The notes beneath the pieces were generated by a model. That model had not been told where the DNA came from. It saw only the letters and a list, made by a program, of their open reading frames with translations, and ran no database searches. The position numbers and the translations under genes were made by a program. A DNA stretch of 64,000 nt from Halomonas sp. I5-271120 (lineage in GTDB: Bacteria > Pseudomonadota > Gammaproteobacteria > Pseudomonadales > Halomonadaceae), in NCBI RefSeq assembly GCF_030553075.1, contig NZ_CP130701.1, positions 186,001 to 250,000 of the forward strand. The letters run 5' to 3'. Of the stretch, positions 29,251 to 39,246 are shown one piece after another (position 1 is the stretch's first letter; each line of letters begins with the position of its first letter).

Positions 29251-31865
29251 ACGTTGTCTGCCTCCGCGGTTTCCAGGAAGTCCTGAGCGAAGCGCTGCAG
29301 CACGCCGCCAGCTGAGTAGATGGAGACCTCCTCGGCGGTATCCAGGCGACAGGTCACCGGCACCCTGTCGATCTCGCCGCTCTGGCGGTGGATCTTGAGC
29401 TCGAGCGTGGCTTGCGGTGACGGCGTGCCCTCGACGTCATAGGTCTCGGTGCCGTCGAGCTTGAGGGTGTGGCGTGTGGTGCCCTCCTCGAACTGCAGGG
29501 GCATCACGCCCATGCCGATCAGGTTAGTGCGGTGGATGCGCTCGAAGCCCTCGGCGACGATGGCCTCGACCCCGGCGAGCGCCACGCCCTTGGCCGCCCA
29601 GTCACGCGACGAGCCCTGGCCGTAGTCGGCGCCGGCGACGATGATCAACGGCTGCTTGCGCTCCATGTAGGTCTCGATGGCCTCCCACATGCGCGTGACC
29701 TTGCCCTCCGGCTCGATGCGCGCCAGCGAGCCCTGCCGCACCTTGCCGCTCTCGTCGCGCACCATCTCGTTGTAGAGCTTGGGATTGGCAAAGGTGGCCC
29801 GCTGTGCGGTCAAGTGATCGCCGCGGTGGGTGGCGTAGGAGTTGAAGTCCTCCTCCGGCAAACCCATCTTCGCCAGGTACTCGCCCGCCGCACTGTCCAG
29901 CATGATGGCGTTGGACGGTGACAGATGATCGGTGGTGATGTTGTCCGGCAACACCGCCAACGGCCGCATGCCCTTGAGGGTTTTCTCGCCAACCATGCCA
30001 CCTTCCCAATAGGGCGGGCGACGGATATAGGTGCTCTGGGGACGCCATTCGTAGAGCGGATTGACCTGGGCACGAGCGCCCTTGTCCACATCGAACATCG
30101 GGATATAGGTCGCCCGAAACTGCTCCGGCTTGACGCTCTGCTTGACGATGGAATCGATCTCCTCGTCCGCGGGCCAGATATCCTTCAGGGTGACCGGGTT
30201 GCCGTTGTGATCGTAGCCCAGGACATCCTTCTCGATGTCGAAGCGGATGGTCCCCGCGATGGCGTAGGCCACCACCAGCGGCGGCGAGGCGAGGAAGGCC
30301 TGCTTGGCATAAGGGTGGATGCGGCCATCGAAGTTGCGGTTACCGGACAGCACCGCCGTGGAATAAAGGTCCCGCTCGACGATCTCCTGCTGGATCTTCG
30401 GGTCCAGGGCGCCGGACATGCCGTTGCAGGTGGTGCAGGCGAAGGCCACCACACCGAAGCCAAGATCTTCGAGCTCGGGCAGCAGGTTGGCCTCCTCCAG
30501 ATACATCTTCACCGTCTTGGAGCCCGGCGCCAGGGAGCTCTTCACCCAGGGTTTGCGGGTCAGGCCCAGCTTGTTGGCATTGCGGGCGATCAGACCCGCG
30601 GCCACCATGTTGCGCGGATTACTGGTATTCGTGCAGCTGGTGATGGCGGCGATGATCACTGCGCCATCGGGTATCTTGCCCGCTTTCTCCTCCGCCTGCG
30701 CCTTGTCCAGGTCAACGGCGATACCGCGCTTGGCGAGTTCAGAGGTCGGCAGATGGGCATGGGGGTTGGACGGGCCCGCCAGGGTCCGAGTAACCGAAGA
30801 CAGATCGAAGGTCAGCATGCGCTCATATTCGGCAGCCTTGAGGCTGTCGCCCCATAAGCCCGCTTCCTTCGCATACCGTTCGACCAGCGCCACCTGATCA
30901 TCGTCGCGACCGGTGAGTTTCAGATAGTCGATAGTCTGATCGTCGATGTAGAACATCGCCGCCGTGGCCCCATACTCTGGCGTCATGTTGGAGATGGTGG
31001 CCCGATCGCCTACGGTCAGCGCCTCGGCCCCCTCACCGAAGAACTCCAGGTAGGCCCCCACCACGCGCTCCTGGCGCAGGAACTCGGTTAGCGCCAGCAC
31101 CATGTCCGTACTGGTAATCCCGGGCTGCAGCTTGCCAGTAAGCTTCACGCCGACGATGTCCGGCAGGCGCATCATGGAGGCGCGACCCAGCATCACGCTC
31201 TCGGCCTCGAGGCCGCCCACGCCGACGGAGATCACCCCCAGCGCGTCGACCATCGGCGTGTGGCTGTCGGTGCCCACGCAGGTATCCGGGAACGCCACGC
31301 CATCGCGCTTCTGCACCACCGGAGACATCTTCTCCAGATTGATCTGGTGCATGATGCCGTTGCCGGGGGGGATGACATCGACGTTCTCGAACGCGGTCTT
31401 GGTCCAATTGATGAAGTGGAAGCGGTCGTCGTTGCGACGGTCCTCGATGGCGCGATTCTGCGCGAAGGCATCCTTCTCGAATCCGGCATGCTCGACGGCC
31501 AGCGAATGATCGACGATCAACTGGGTCGGCACTACCGGGTTGACCTTGGCCGGGTCCCCGCCCTTCTCGGCGATGGCATCGCGCAGGCCAGCCAGATCGA
31601 CCAGGGCCGTCTGGCCGAGGATGTCGTGACACACCACGCGGGCCGGGTACCAGGGGAAGTCCAGATCACGCCGACGTTCGATCAGCTGCTTGAGCGAATC
31701 GGTCAACACGGCCGGCTCGCAGCGGCGCACCAACTGTTCGGCCAGCACGCGCGAGGTATAGGGAAGCGTGTCGTAGGCCCCGGGCTTAATGTCCTCGACG
31801 GCCGCACGGGTATCAAAATACTCAAGCGACGTGCCGGGTAAGGGTTTGCGGTAGTCAGTGTTCAT
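29247..31865 (-). CDS. acnD: Fe/S-dependent 2-methylisocitrate dehydratase AcnD
   Basis: Aconitase-superfamily enzyme specific to the methylcitrate cycle when paired with PrpF. The [4Fe-4S] ligands are seen in AAITSCTNTSNPRNM and VAFACTTCNGMSGALDP. The swivel domain has GADYGQGSSRDWAAKG. ATG 31865 is chosen because homologues begin MNTDYRKPLPGT; an in-frame ATG four codons upstream (31877) is possible, and neither has a strong ribosome site. 872 residues, the usual length. Confidence 0.94.
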   Translation of the reverse strand: MNTDYRKPLPGTSLEYFDTRAAVEDIKPGAYDTLPYTSRVLAEQLVRRCEPAVLTDSLKQLIERRRDLDFPWYPARVVCHDILGQTALVDLAGLRDAIAEKGGDPAKVNPVVPTQLIVDHSLAVEHAGFEKDAFAQNRAIEDRRNDDRFHFINWTKTAFENVDVIPPGNGIMHQINLEKMSPVVQKRDGVAFPDTCVGTDSHTPMVDALGVISVGVGGLEAESVMLGRASMMRLPDIVGVKLTGKLQPGITSTDMVLALTEFLRQERVVGAYLEFFGEGAEALTVGDRATISNMTPEYGATAAMFYIDDQTIDYLKLTGRDDDQVALVERYAKEAGLWGDSLKAAEYERMLTFDLSSVTRTLAGPSNPHAHLPTSELAKRGIAVDLDKAQAEEKAGKIPDGAVIIAAITSCTNTSNPRNMVAAGLIARNANKLGLTRKPWVKSSLAPGSKTVKMYLEEANLLPELEDLGFGVVAFACTTCNGMSGALDPKIQQEIVERDLYSTAVLSGNRNFDGRIHPYAKQAFLASPPLVVAYAIAGTIRFDIEKDVLGYDHNGNPVTLKDIWPADEEIDSIVKQSVKPEQFRATYIPMFDVDKGARAQVNPLYEWRPQSTYIRRPPYWEGGMVGEKTLKGMRPLAVLPDNITTDHLSPSNAIMLDSAAGEYLAKMGLPEEDFNSYATHRGDHLTAQRATFANPKLYNEMVRDESGKVRQGSLARIEPEGKVTRMWEAIETYMERKQPLIIVAGADYGQGSSRDWAAKGVALAGVEAIVAEGFERIHRTNLIGMGVMPLQFEEGTTRHTLKLDGTETYDVEGTPSPQATLELKIHRQSGEIDRVPVTCRLDTAEEVSIYSAGGVLQRFAQDFLETAEADNV

Positions 31866-31988
31866 GGCGTCGGGCATCTTTTTTCAGTGGGCTCAAAGGC
31901 AGGAAGAGCAAGGCAGGCGAGATCAGAGCACACGAGAGAGACGAGCGTGGCGACCCAGCGGCCGACACGCTCGATCTCAGGGGGTAGA

Positions 31989-33116
31989 TCAGTCACGCTG
32001 CTCGACGGGCACCCATGCCTGAGGCTCAGGGCCACTGTAATCAGCACTGGGGCGGATGATGCGATTGTTGTCGCGCTGCTCGAAAACGTGGGCGCACCAG
32101 CCGGTAACCCGTGAGCAGACGAAGATCGGGGTGAATAGCTTGGTCGGGATGCCCATGAAATGATAAGCGCTGGCATGGAAGAAGTCGGCGTTGCAGAACA
32201 GCTTCTTCTCGCGCCACATCACCGACTCGACACGCTCGGACACCGGATAGAGGACGCTGTCACCGACATCCTCGGCGAGCTTCTTGGACCACTGCTTGAT
32301 CAGGGCATTGCGCGGGTCGGAGTCACGGTAGATGGCATGGCCAAAGCCCATGATCTTGTCCTTACGCGCCAGCATGCCCATGACCTCGCGCTCGGCCTCT
32401 TCCGGGCTCTGCCAGCCCTCGATCATCGCCATCGCCGCTTCGTTGGCACCGCCATGTAGCGGACCTCTCAGGGTGCCGATAGCGCCGGTCACGCAAGAGT
32501 GCATATCCGACAGCGTCGAGGCGCAGACCCGGGCATTGAAGGTCGAGGCATTGAATTCGTGCTCGGCATACAGGATCAATGACACGTTCATGACCCGGGC
32601 ATGCAGCTCGGAGGCTGGTTCGTCGCGCAACAGATGCAGGAAGTGCCCGCCCACCGAAGCATCATCGGTCACGGTATCGATGCGCACTCCCTCATGAGTG
32701 AAGCGATACCAGTAGCAGATGATCGATGGCAGCGCCGCCAGCAGTCGATCCGCCACGTCCTGCTGCTCATCGAAGCTCTGCTCGGTTTCCAGGTTGCCAA
32801 GCATCGATGCCCCGGTGCGCATCACATCCATCGGATGGGCGTCGGCGGGAATCTGCTCGAGGACCTTTTTCAGCGCATCAGGCAGGGCGCGTAGCCCCTT
32901 GAGCTTGGTGATATAGGCATCGAGCTCAGCCTGATTCGGCAGCTTGCCCTTGAGCAGCAGGTAGGCGACTTCCTCGAAGCGTGCATGCTCCGCCAGATCG
33001 TGGATATCGTAACCGCGATAGGTCAGCCCGGAACCGCTCTTGCCGACAGTGCACAGAGCGGTACTGCCCGCGCTCTGGCCGCGCAGACCCGCGCCTGCCT
33101 TGGGTTGTTCTGCCAT
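31989..33116 (-). CDS. prpC: 2-methylcitrate synthase PrpC
   Basis: Condenses propionyl-CoA with oxaloacetate. Citrate-synthase fold, 375 residues, the shorter type-I-like length of PrpC. The catalytic residues fall in GPLHGGANEAAM (His), MGFGHAIYRDSDPR (His) and SADYSGPEPQAWVP near the C-terminus (Arg/Asp region is between). It lies between prpB and acnD in the prp order, which separates it from the housekeeping citrate synthase. A block of 15-bp repeats separates it from prpB. Confidence 0.95.
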   Translation of the reverse strand: MAEQPKAGAGLRGQSAGSTALCTVGKSGSGLTYRGYDIHDLAEHARFEEVAYLLLKGKLPNQAELDAYITKLKGLRALPDALKKVLEQIPADAHPMDVMRTGASMLGNLETEQSFDEQQDVADRLLAALPSIICYWYRFTHEGVRIDTVTDDASVGGHFLHLLRDEPASELHARVMNVSLILYAEHEFNASTFNARVCASTLSDMHSCVTGAIGTLRGPLHGGANEAAMAMIEGWQSPEEAEREVMGMLARKDKIMGFGHAIYRDSDPRNALIKQWSKKLAEDVGDSVLYPVSERVESVMWREKKLFCNADFFHASAYHFMGIPTKLFTPIFVCSRVTGWCAHVFEQRDNNRIIRPSADYSGPEPQAWVPVEQRD

Positions 33117-33150
33117 GACGTGTCTCCTACTGGCGTGTAATCGATGTTGT

Positions 33151-33210
33151 GGTTGTTGTCGTATTAAATGCAGTCGTGATGAATGCAGTCGTGACGGGGC
33201 TAGTCGTCCT
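33151..33210 (-). repeat. Four 15-bp tandem repeats between prpB and prpC
   Basis: Units begin at 33151, 33166, 33181 and 33196 and each has GTCGT at positions 8-12. The middle two are nearly identical (AAATGCAGTCGTGAT and GAATGCAGTCGTGAC). Confidence 0.8.
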
Positions 33211-33227
33211 GGTGACTGGTCACCGGG

Positions 33228-34115
33228 TCAGTCCTGACGCTTGTCTGTGAAGAGCGCATCCAACTTCTGCTCGAAGCTGTGATAGTCGAGAAAATCGTAG
33301 AGTTCGTCGCGGGTCTGCATGATGTCGACCACGTCACGCTGATGCCCGTTGTCGGCGATGCTCTGATAAACCTTGAGCGCCGCGGCATTCATGGCGCGGA
33401 ATGCCGACAGCGGATACAGCACCATGCGGCAGCCGACCTCGGCGAGCTCCTGCTGGCTGAACAGTGGCGTGGCACCGAACTCGGTGATGTTGGCAAGGAT
33501 CGGCGCCTTCACCCTGTCGCAGAAGGCCCGATAGTCATCGAGACTGTGCACCGCCTCGGCGAAGATCGCATCGGCGCCGGCCTCGACGCAGGCATTGGCC
33601 CGGTCGATGGCTGCCTCGAGTCCTTCCTTCTGGAAGGCATCGGTACGCGCAATCAGGTAGAAGTCTGGATCCAGGCGGGCGTCGGCGGCGGCCTTGATGC
33701 GGTCGACCATCTCTTCCCTGGACACGATGGCCTTGTTGGGCCGATGGCCGCAGCGCTTCTGTGCCACCTGATCTTCAAGATGCACGGCCGCCACCCCGGC
33801 GCGCTGCATCTCCTTGACGGTGCGCTCGATGTTGAAGGCGCCCCCCCAGCCGGTATCGATATCCACCAGCAGCGGCAGATCAGTGGCAGCGGTGATCCGC
33901 CGCGCGTCCTCGACCACGTCGTTCATGGTGGTCATGCCAAGATCGGGCAGACCGAAGGAGGCGTTAGCCACCCCACCACCGGACAGGTAGATGGCCTGAT
34001 GGCCGACCCGCTGAGCCATCAGCGCAGTGTAGGCGTTGATGGTGCCCAGGATCGGCAGGGGCTGTTGGGCCTCGAGGGCGGCACGAAAGCGTGCACCGGG
34101 AGTGAGGGTGGTCAT
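33228..34115 (-). CDS. prpB: 2-methylisocitrate lyase PrpB
   Basis: Cleaves 2-methylisocitrate into pyruvate and succinate. Isocitrate-lyase/PEP-mutase barrel, 295 residues. Seen: [20 protein letters not shown] with the metal-binding Asp pair, [20 protein letters not shown] with the KRCGH catalytic loop, and [18 protein letters not shown] 34115 follows AGGAGA; the open frame further upstream is not PrpB-like. First enzyme gene of the operon, 40 bases after the regulator. Confidence 0.95.
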   Translation of the reverse strand: MTTLTPGARFRAALEAQQPLPILGTINAYTALMAQRVGHQAIYLSGGGVANASFGLPDLGMTTMNDVVEDARRITAATDLPLLVDIDTGWGGAFNIERTVKEMQRAGVAAVHLEDQVAQKRCGHRPNKAIVSREEMVDRIKAAADARLDPDFYLIARTDAFQKEGLEAAIDRANACVEAGADAIFAEAVHSLDDYRAFCDRVKAPILANITEFGATPLFSQQELAEVGCRMVLYPLSAFRAMNAAALKVYQSIADNGHQRDVVDIMQTRDELYDFLDYHSFEQKLDALFTDKRQD

Positions 34116-34155
34116 GATGTTCTCCTGTCTGGGAAAGCGCCCCGGGCAACGTTCG

Positions 34156-34866
34156 TCACTGGGACTGAGTGGATTCCTGGTCGAGAATGGCCGCATAGCG
34201 CTCGGCGACGTTGGCTCTCGAGGCGCTGACGTGGCGACGCATCAGCAGTTCGGATAGCTCTGCGTCACCGGCCTCGATGGCATCGACGATGCGATGGTGC
34301 TCGACGAAGGCACGCTGCGGGCGGCTGCCACTGGCGCTGAACTGGGTACGATAGAGCCGTACTAGGTAATAAAGGTCGTCGCAGAGAATCGTCATCAGCA
34401 TGCGATTGTGACTGCCCTGCACGATCCGATAATGAAAATCGAGATCCCCTTCCCGCTGAAAGTAAGCCTCGCCGCGGCGAAGGTCGGCCTGACGCTCGTG
34501 CACGGCCAGCACCTCGCGCAGGCCGGCAATCTCATCGGCGGTCATGTGCTCGGCGGCAAGCCTCGCGGCCATGCTTTCCAACGCCTCGCGCACATCGAAC
34601 AACTCGATCAGCTCTTTCATTGAGAGCTTGACCACCCGTGCGCCAACATGAGGCACTCGCTCGATCAGGCGATGCGTTTCAAGCCTGCGCATGGCTTCGC
34701 GCAGCGGACCACGGGAAATGCCGTAGGTCTTGGAAAGGCCCGGCTCGGTGATCTTGCTGCCCGGCGCCAGGTCACCGCGCACGATGGCGCTCTGCAACTG
34801 GTTGAAGACCCGCTCTGCCAGGGTGCGCACTTCCGGGGTCGCGAGATCGGGTGAAGAGGTTGTCAT
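34156..34866 (-). CDS. prpR: GntR/FCD-family regulator of the prp operon
   Basis: Transcription factor with an N-terminal winged helix ([20 protein letters not shown], then [20 protein letters not shown]) and a C-terminal FCD ligand domain with metal-site His residues ([26 protein letters not shown]). 236 residues. It heads the prp operon and overlaps none of it. ATG 34866 is preferred: an in-frame TTG at 34881 is part of the palindrome TAATTGTCGACAATTA, which is probably its own operator. Ligand is probably a methylcitrate-cycle intermediate (inference). Different in family from the sigma-54 PrpR of enterics. Confidence 0.85.
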   Translation of the reverse strand: MTTSSPDLATPEVRTLAERVFNQLQSAIVRGDLAPGSKITEPGLSKTYGISRGPLREAMRRLETHRLIERVPHVGARVVKLSMKELIELFDVREALESMAARLAAEHMTADEIAGLREVLAVHERQADLRRGEAYFQREGDLDFHYRIVQGSHNRMLMTILCDDLYYLVRLYRTQFSASGSRPQRAFVEHHRIVDAIEAGDAELSELLMRRHVSASRANVAERYAAILDQESTQSQ

Positions 34867-34868
34867 AG

Positions 34869-34884
34869 TAATTGTCGACAATTA
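34869..34884. promoter_or_regulatory. Probable prp operator 1
   Basis: TAATTGTCGACAATTA is a perfect 16-bp palindrome three bases before the regulator's ATG. FCD-type GntR proteins bind short palindromes of this kind. Confidence 0.65.
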
Positions 34885-34989
34885 AATGATGAAATGAACT
34901 TTAGCCAGCCGCCGGGATGGGGTCAATATGCATTCGGCCCGCATTGACTACACCTTTTGGCGTACGGCTAAAGGTGGGCGCCAAATTTG

Positions 34990-34999
34990 TTGTCGACAA
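34990..34999. promoter_or_regulatory. Probable prp operator 2
   Basis: TTGTCGACAA repeats the core of operator 1, with centres 118 bases apart in the gap between prpR and pabB. Paired sites suggest looping or control from both sides of the promoter. Confidence 0.6.
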
Positions 35000-35124
35000 T
35001 ATTACCAGAGATGCCGGCGTAACGCCGAGCTCCTGATGGCGCGGCTGAAGCGTGGATAACGCAGAAGGGACAAATGGCGTCACGGCCCCTAGAATGTGGC
35101 GCTCGTTGAGGAAAAGCACATCCC

Positions 35125-36477
35125 ATGAGTTCACGACTGGAAATCACGCCGCTGCCCTACCGGACGGATCCGCTCGGCTATTTTGCGCCGCTACGCGAGC
35201 GTCGCGGCGCCGTATTACTGGACAGCGGGCGCCCTCATGGCCCCGGAGGGCGCTATGACATCATCAGTGCCGAGCCGATCGCGCTGATGAGCGTCAATCC
35301 CGCGGGCCAGGTCAGCGGCGACAGCGATACACCGCTTCCCGAGGAGCCCATCGCCGCCCAGAAGGCGCTGCTGTCACGGCTCGATGTCGAAGCACCTGAG
35401 AGCGACCTGCCCTTCCTCGGCGGCCTGATCGGGTATTGGAGCTACGACTTCGGCCGCTGCCTTGAGCCGATCAACGGCAAGGCCAAGGACGCCGTCGAGC
35501 TGCCCTGGAGCCGGATCGGTCTCTATGACTGGGCGATCATCCAGGATCATGCCCGGGGCGAGAGCTTCCTGGTGGCCGATCAGCGTCGGCGCGTCCAGGT
35601 GGAAACCTGGCTGGCCACCGAGGCACCGAGCACCACCCCCTTCGCAATCACCGCCCCTTTCGCGGGCGAGCAGGACCGGATGGGCTATGGCGAGCGCTTT
35701 CGTGCCGTCCAGCGCTACATTCATGCCGGCGACTGCTACCAGATCAATCTGACCCAGCGCTTTAGCGCCCCCTACCAGGGCGACCTCTGGCAGGCCTACT
35801 TGCGGCTGCGCAAGGCGACGCCCACGCCTTTCGCCGGCTACATGGCATGGGAAGACAAGGCCGTGCTGTCGCTGTCACCGGAGCGTTTCCTGCAATGTCA
35901 TGCCGGCCGTGTCGAGGCACGCCCCATCAAGGGCACAAGACCGCGGGGCGACACGCCCGAGCAGGATGCGGCGCTGGCACAGGCGCTCAAGGCCAGCGCC
36001 AAGGACCGCGCAGAAAACGTGATGATTGTCGATCTGCTGCGCAACGACCTGGGGCGGGCCTGCGCACCGGGGAGCGTCAGGGTGCCACAGCTGTGCGGTC
36101 TTGAGAGCTATGCCAACGTCCACCACCTGGTCAGCGTGGTCGAGGGCCGGCTTGCCGATGATCAGGCGCCACTGGATATTCTGGCGGCCGCCTTCCCCGG
36201 CGGGTCAATCACCGGCGCACCGAAGATCCGCGCCATGCAGATCATCGACGAACTGGAACCCAGCCGTCGCAGCGTCTACTGCGGAAGCCTTGGCTATATC
36301 GACCAGCGTGGGCATATGGACACCTCGATCGCCATCCGTACCGTCGTTGCCAGTGGTGGGCAGCTGCATCTGTGGGGCGGCGGCGGTCTGGTCGCGGACT
36401 CGGAAGAAGATGCCGAATACCTCGAGACCCTGGACAAGATCCGACATCTCCTGACGGCGCTTAGCGATAGCGACTAA
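35125..36477 (+). CDS. pabB: Aminodeoxychorismate synthase component I PabB
   Basis: Converts chorismate and ammonia to 4-amino-4-deoxychorismate for folate synthesis. Chorismate-binding fold, 450 residues. PIKGTRPRGDTPEQ has the PabB-type Lys where TrpE in this window has PIAGTR, so the two paralogues can be told apart. Other landmarks: AGDCYQINLTQRF, LRNDLGRACAPGSV and [15 protein letters not shown]. No pabC or pabA is adjacent. The ribosome site (GAGGAAAAG) is rather distant from ATG 35125. Confidence 0.93.
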   Translation: MSSRLEITPLPYRTDPLGYFAPLRERRGAVLLDSGRPHGPGGRYDIISAEPIALMSVNPAGQVSGDSDTPLPEEPIAAQKALLSRLDVEAPESDLPFLGGLIGYWSYDFGRCLEPINGKAKDAVELPWSRIGLYDWAIIQDHARGESFLVADQRRRVQVETWLATEAPSTTPFAITAPFAGEQDRMGYGERFRAVQRYIHAGDCYQINLTQRFSAPYQGDLWQAYLRLRKATPTPFAGYMAWEDKAVLSLSPERFLQCHAGRVEARPIKGTRPRGDTPEQDAALAQALKASAKDRAENVMIVDLLRNDLGRACAPGSVRVPQLCGLESYANVHHLVSVVEGRLADDQAPLDILAAAFPGGSITGAPKIRAMQIIDELEPSRRSVYCGSLGYIDQRGHMDTSIAIRTVVASGGQLHLWGGGGLVADSEEDAEYLETLDKIRHLLTALSDSD

Positions 36478-36695
36478 GAGCCGGATTGAGCATGCGCGTG
36501 TTCCAGCGCGATCCGTGCAAACCCGCTAAAAAGGTCCGCCCCGATAGCACCGGCCATTCTAACGGCACCCTGTCGTGCGATCATTTCGCTATATAAGAAC
36601 CGAACCAATAAGTATTGGGGCCGGGGGCAGACGATTTGCTAGGGTGGCGCCATTATCGGAACGCATTCAGGTTCCTCATTATTTCAGGAGGCCCC

Positions 36696-37316
36696 ATGGA
36701 CTTTGACATCGACGCCATCAATCGCGACCTCGGCCAGGACCCCGAAGCCCTGACGCGCTGGGCGCTGACCCTTGGCAAGCATGCCATCTGCACCACCAAC
36801 TTCCGCCCCTTTGAAGCGGTGATCCTGCACATGGTTACCCAGGTTCAGCCGGACATCCCGGTGGTGTGGATGGACTCGGGCTACAATACCGATGCCACCT
36901 ATCGCTTCGCCGACGACGTCATCAAGCGGCTCAACCTGAACCTGGTGAGCTACCTGCCCAAGCGCACCCGGGCTCACCGCGAGGCGCTGGAAGGCGCCAC
37001 GCCGACCATCGACGACCCGCGACATACCGCCTTCACCGAGGAGGTCAAGCTGGAACCCTTCACCCGTGCCCTGCGCGAAATGGCCCCCCAGGTCTGGCTG
37101 ACCGCCCTGCGCGCCGAGGACACCCCAGAGCGGGCCAAGATGCAGCCGGTGTCGATCAACGACGACGGCCTGATCAAGGTCGCACCGGTACTGCACTGGA
37201 GCGCCAAGGACATGTACGAGTACCTGGTCAAGCACGACCTGCCCAACAACTTCGACTACTTCGACCCCACCAAGGTGGAAGACAAGCGCGAGTGCGGCCT
37301 GCATCTGCAGCATTGA
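36696..37316 (+). CDS. cysH: Phosphoadenosine phosphosulfate (PAPS) reductase CysH
   Basis: Reduces PAPS to sulfite in assimilatory sulfate reduction with thioredoxin as donor; trxA is about 1.5 kb away. It has the CysH adenylyl-binding region (PVVWMDSGYNTDATYRFAD, KRTRAHREALEGA) and the C-terminal catalytic Cys in KRECGLHLQH. The CC pairs that bind the [4Fe-4S] cluster of APS reductases are absent, which favours PAPS as substrate. ATG 36696 has CAGGAGG at the right distance. 206 residues, shorter at the N-terminus than E. coli CysH. Confidence 0.9.
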   Translation: MDFDIDAINRDLGQDPEALTRWALTLGKHAICTTNFRPFEAVILHMVTQVQPDIPVVWMDSGYNTDATYRFADDVIKRLNLNLVSYLPKRTRAHREALEGATPTIDDPRHTAFTEEVKLEPFTRALREMAPQVWLTALRAEDTPERAKMQPVSINDDGLIKVAPVLHWSAKDMYEYLVKHDLPNNFDYFDPTKVEDKRECGLHLQH

Positions 37317-37356
37317 TCGCCTGACTGTCGCAGGCTAGGTACTGACAGAACACGAA

Positions 37357-37388
37357 AAGGCCCCGATAGCGAACGCTATCGGGGCCTT
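37357..37388 (+). terminator. Strong terminator after cysH
   Basis: AAGGCCCCGATAGCG and its exact complement form a 15-bp stem around AA, followed by CTTCTT. Confidence 0.85.
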
Positions 37389-37400
37389 CTTCGTCACTGC

Positions 37401-37519
37401 ATGGCTGTCTATCTATATGACGGGCTATATGACTGTCTATGTGACGAGCTATGTGCTGACCATTCGGTTGTCTAGGTGAATGGCGATGTGACCGTCCGTG
37501 TAACGAGTCATATGGCTGT
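37401..37519 (+). repeat. About ten degenerate 12-bp tandem repeats between cysH and cysB
   Basis: The period is 12 bases from 37401 (one unit of 11): for example CTATATGACGGG (37413), CTATATGACTGT (37425), CTATGTGACGAG (37437), CTATGTGCTGAC (37449), CTAGGTGAATGG (37472), CGATGTGACCGT (37484). The approximate consensus is CTATGTGACNGT. It fills the space between two convergent genes, just after the cysH terminator. Confidence 0.8.
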
Positions 37520-37541
37520 CTTGTCTTGCCTGACAATCCAT

Positions 37542-38600
<1,059 letters not shown>

Positions 38601-38641
38601 TTAATACCGCAAGGCAATAACATAATGTAGCATGATTACTT

Positions 38642-38661
38642 TATGCTATAAGAATAGCATA
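38642..38661. promoter_or_regulatory. AT-rich palindrome in the cysB-trxA gap
   Basis: TATGCTAT and ATAGCATA pair around AAGA. It lies in an AT-rich stretch 129 bases upstream of cysB. A CysB autoregulatory site is plausible but only inferred. Confidence 0.4.
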
Positions 38662-38690
38662 CAAAAAAGTTCCACGAGAGTGCAGCGCCG

Positions 38691-38807
38691 ATGCCACCAT
38701 CATTACGGCTGGCTATCGATCTTATTGGGGAACAGGCATTTGCCAGCGGCCCCGGCGGCCGCTACCATCAGCCGACTACGCTGAAAAAGCGCGCGTTAAA
38801 CGCGTAA
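38691..38807 (+). CDS. Possible 38-residue small protein upstream of trxA
   Basis: ATG to TAA frame of 38 residues (starts MPPSLRLAIDLIGEQAF, ends LKKRALNA) ending 17 bases before trxA. Codon use looks like the surrounding genes, but no clear ribosome site precedes the ATG. It could be a leader peptide, a remnant, or chance. Similarity to any family was not recognised. Confidence 0.25.
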   Translation: MPPSLRLAIDLIGEQAFASGPGGRYHQPTTLKKRALNA

Positions 38808-38824
38808 TGCAACGGGAGAATTAC

Positions 38825-39148
38825 ATGGCCAACAACGTCGATGTCACCACTGCCAACTTCGAGCAGGAAGTCCTCAAGGCCGACAAGCCGGTCCTGCTGA
38901 AGTTCTGGGCGCCCTGGTGCGGCCCCTGCAAGATGATGGCGCCGGTGGTGGACGAAGTCGCCGACGAGCGTGCCGACAATGTGAAGGTCGTGAGCGTAAA
39001 CGTCGACGACGCGCCGGACATTGCCGCCGAACACGGCGTACGCGGTGTGCCGACCGTGATGCTGTTCAAGTCTGGTGCCAAGGTGGCCTCACTGGTCGGT
39101 GCCCAGTCCAAGTCGCAGCTCGCGCAGTTCCTCGACCAGAACGCCTGA
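38825..39148 (+). CDS. trxA: Thioredoxin TrxA
   Basis: Cytosolic disulfide reductant with the canonical FWAPWCGPCKMMAP active site and the cis-Pro region RGVPTVMLFK. 107 residues, normal. GGGAGAA precedes ATG 38825. It probably serves CysH among other partners. Unlike many gammaproteobacteria, rho does not follow it here. Confidence 0.95.
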   Translation: MANNVDVTTANFEQEVLKADKPVLLKFWAPWCGPCKMMAPVVDEVADERADNVKVVSVNVDDAPDIAAEHGVRGVPTVMLFKSGAKVASLVGAQSKSQLAQFLDQNA

Positions 39149-39180
39149 TAGCGGGCCTCACCCCCCATCACGTTCGCTCC

Positions 39181-39205
39181 GACGCCTCGGCCCTGCCGGG
39201 GCGTC
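39181..39205 (+). terminator. Terminator after trxA
   Basis: GACGCC-CGG pairs with CCG-GGCGTC around a 5-base loop with one T-G mismatch; GTCGTTTC follows. 33 bases past the trxA stop. Confidence 0.6.
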
Positions 39206-39246
39206 GTCGTTTCAGTATCCAGAGTTGCCGTGTCGCAGCGCCATGC

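Noticed and set aside
36696..37316. APS reductase instead of PAPS reductase
   Set aside because: The paired cysteines that bind the [4Fe-4S] cluster are missing.
37401..37519. CRISPR array between cysH and cysB
   Set aside because: Units are 12 bp, contiguous and degenerate, with no spacers and no cas genes.
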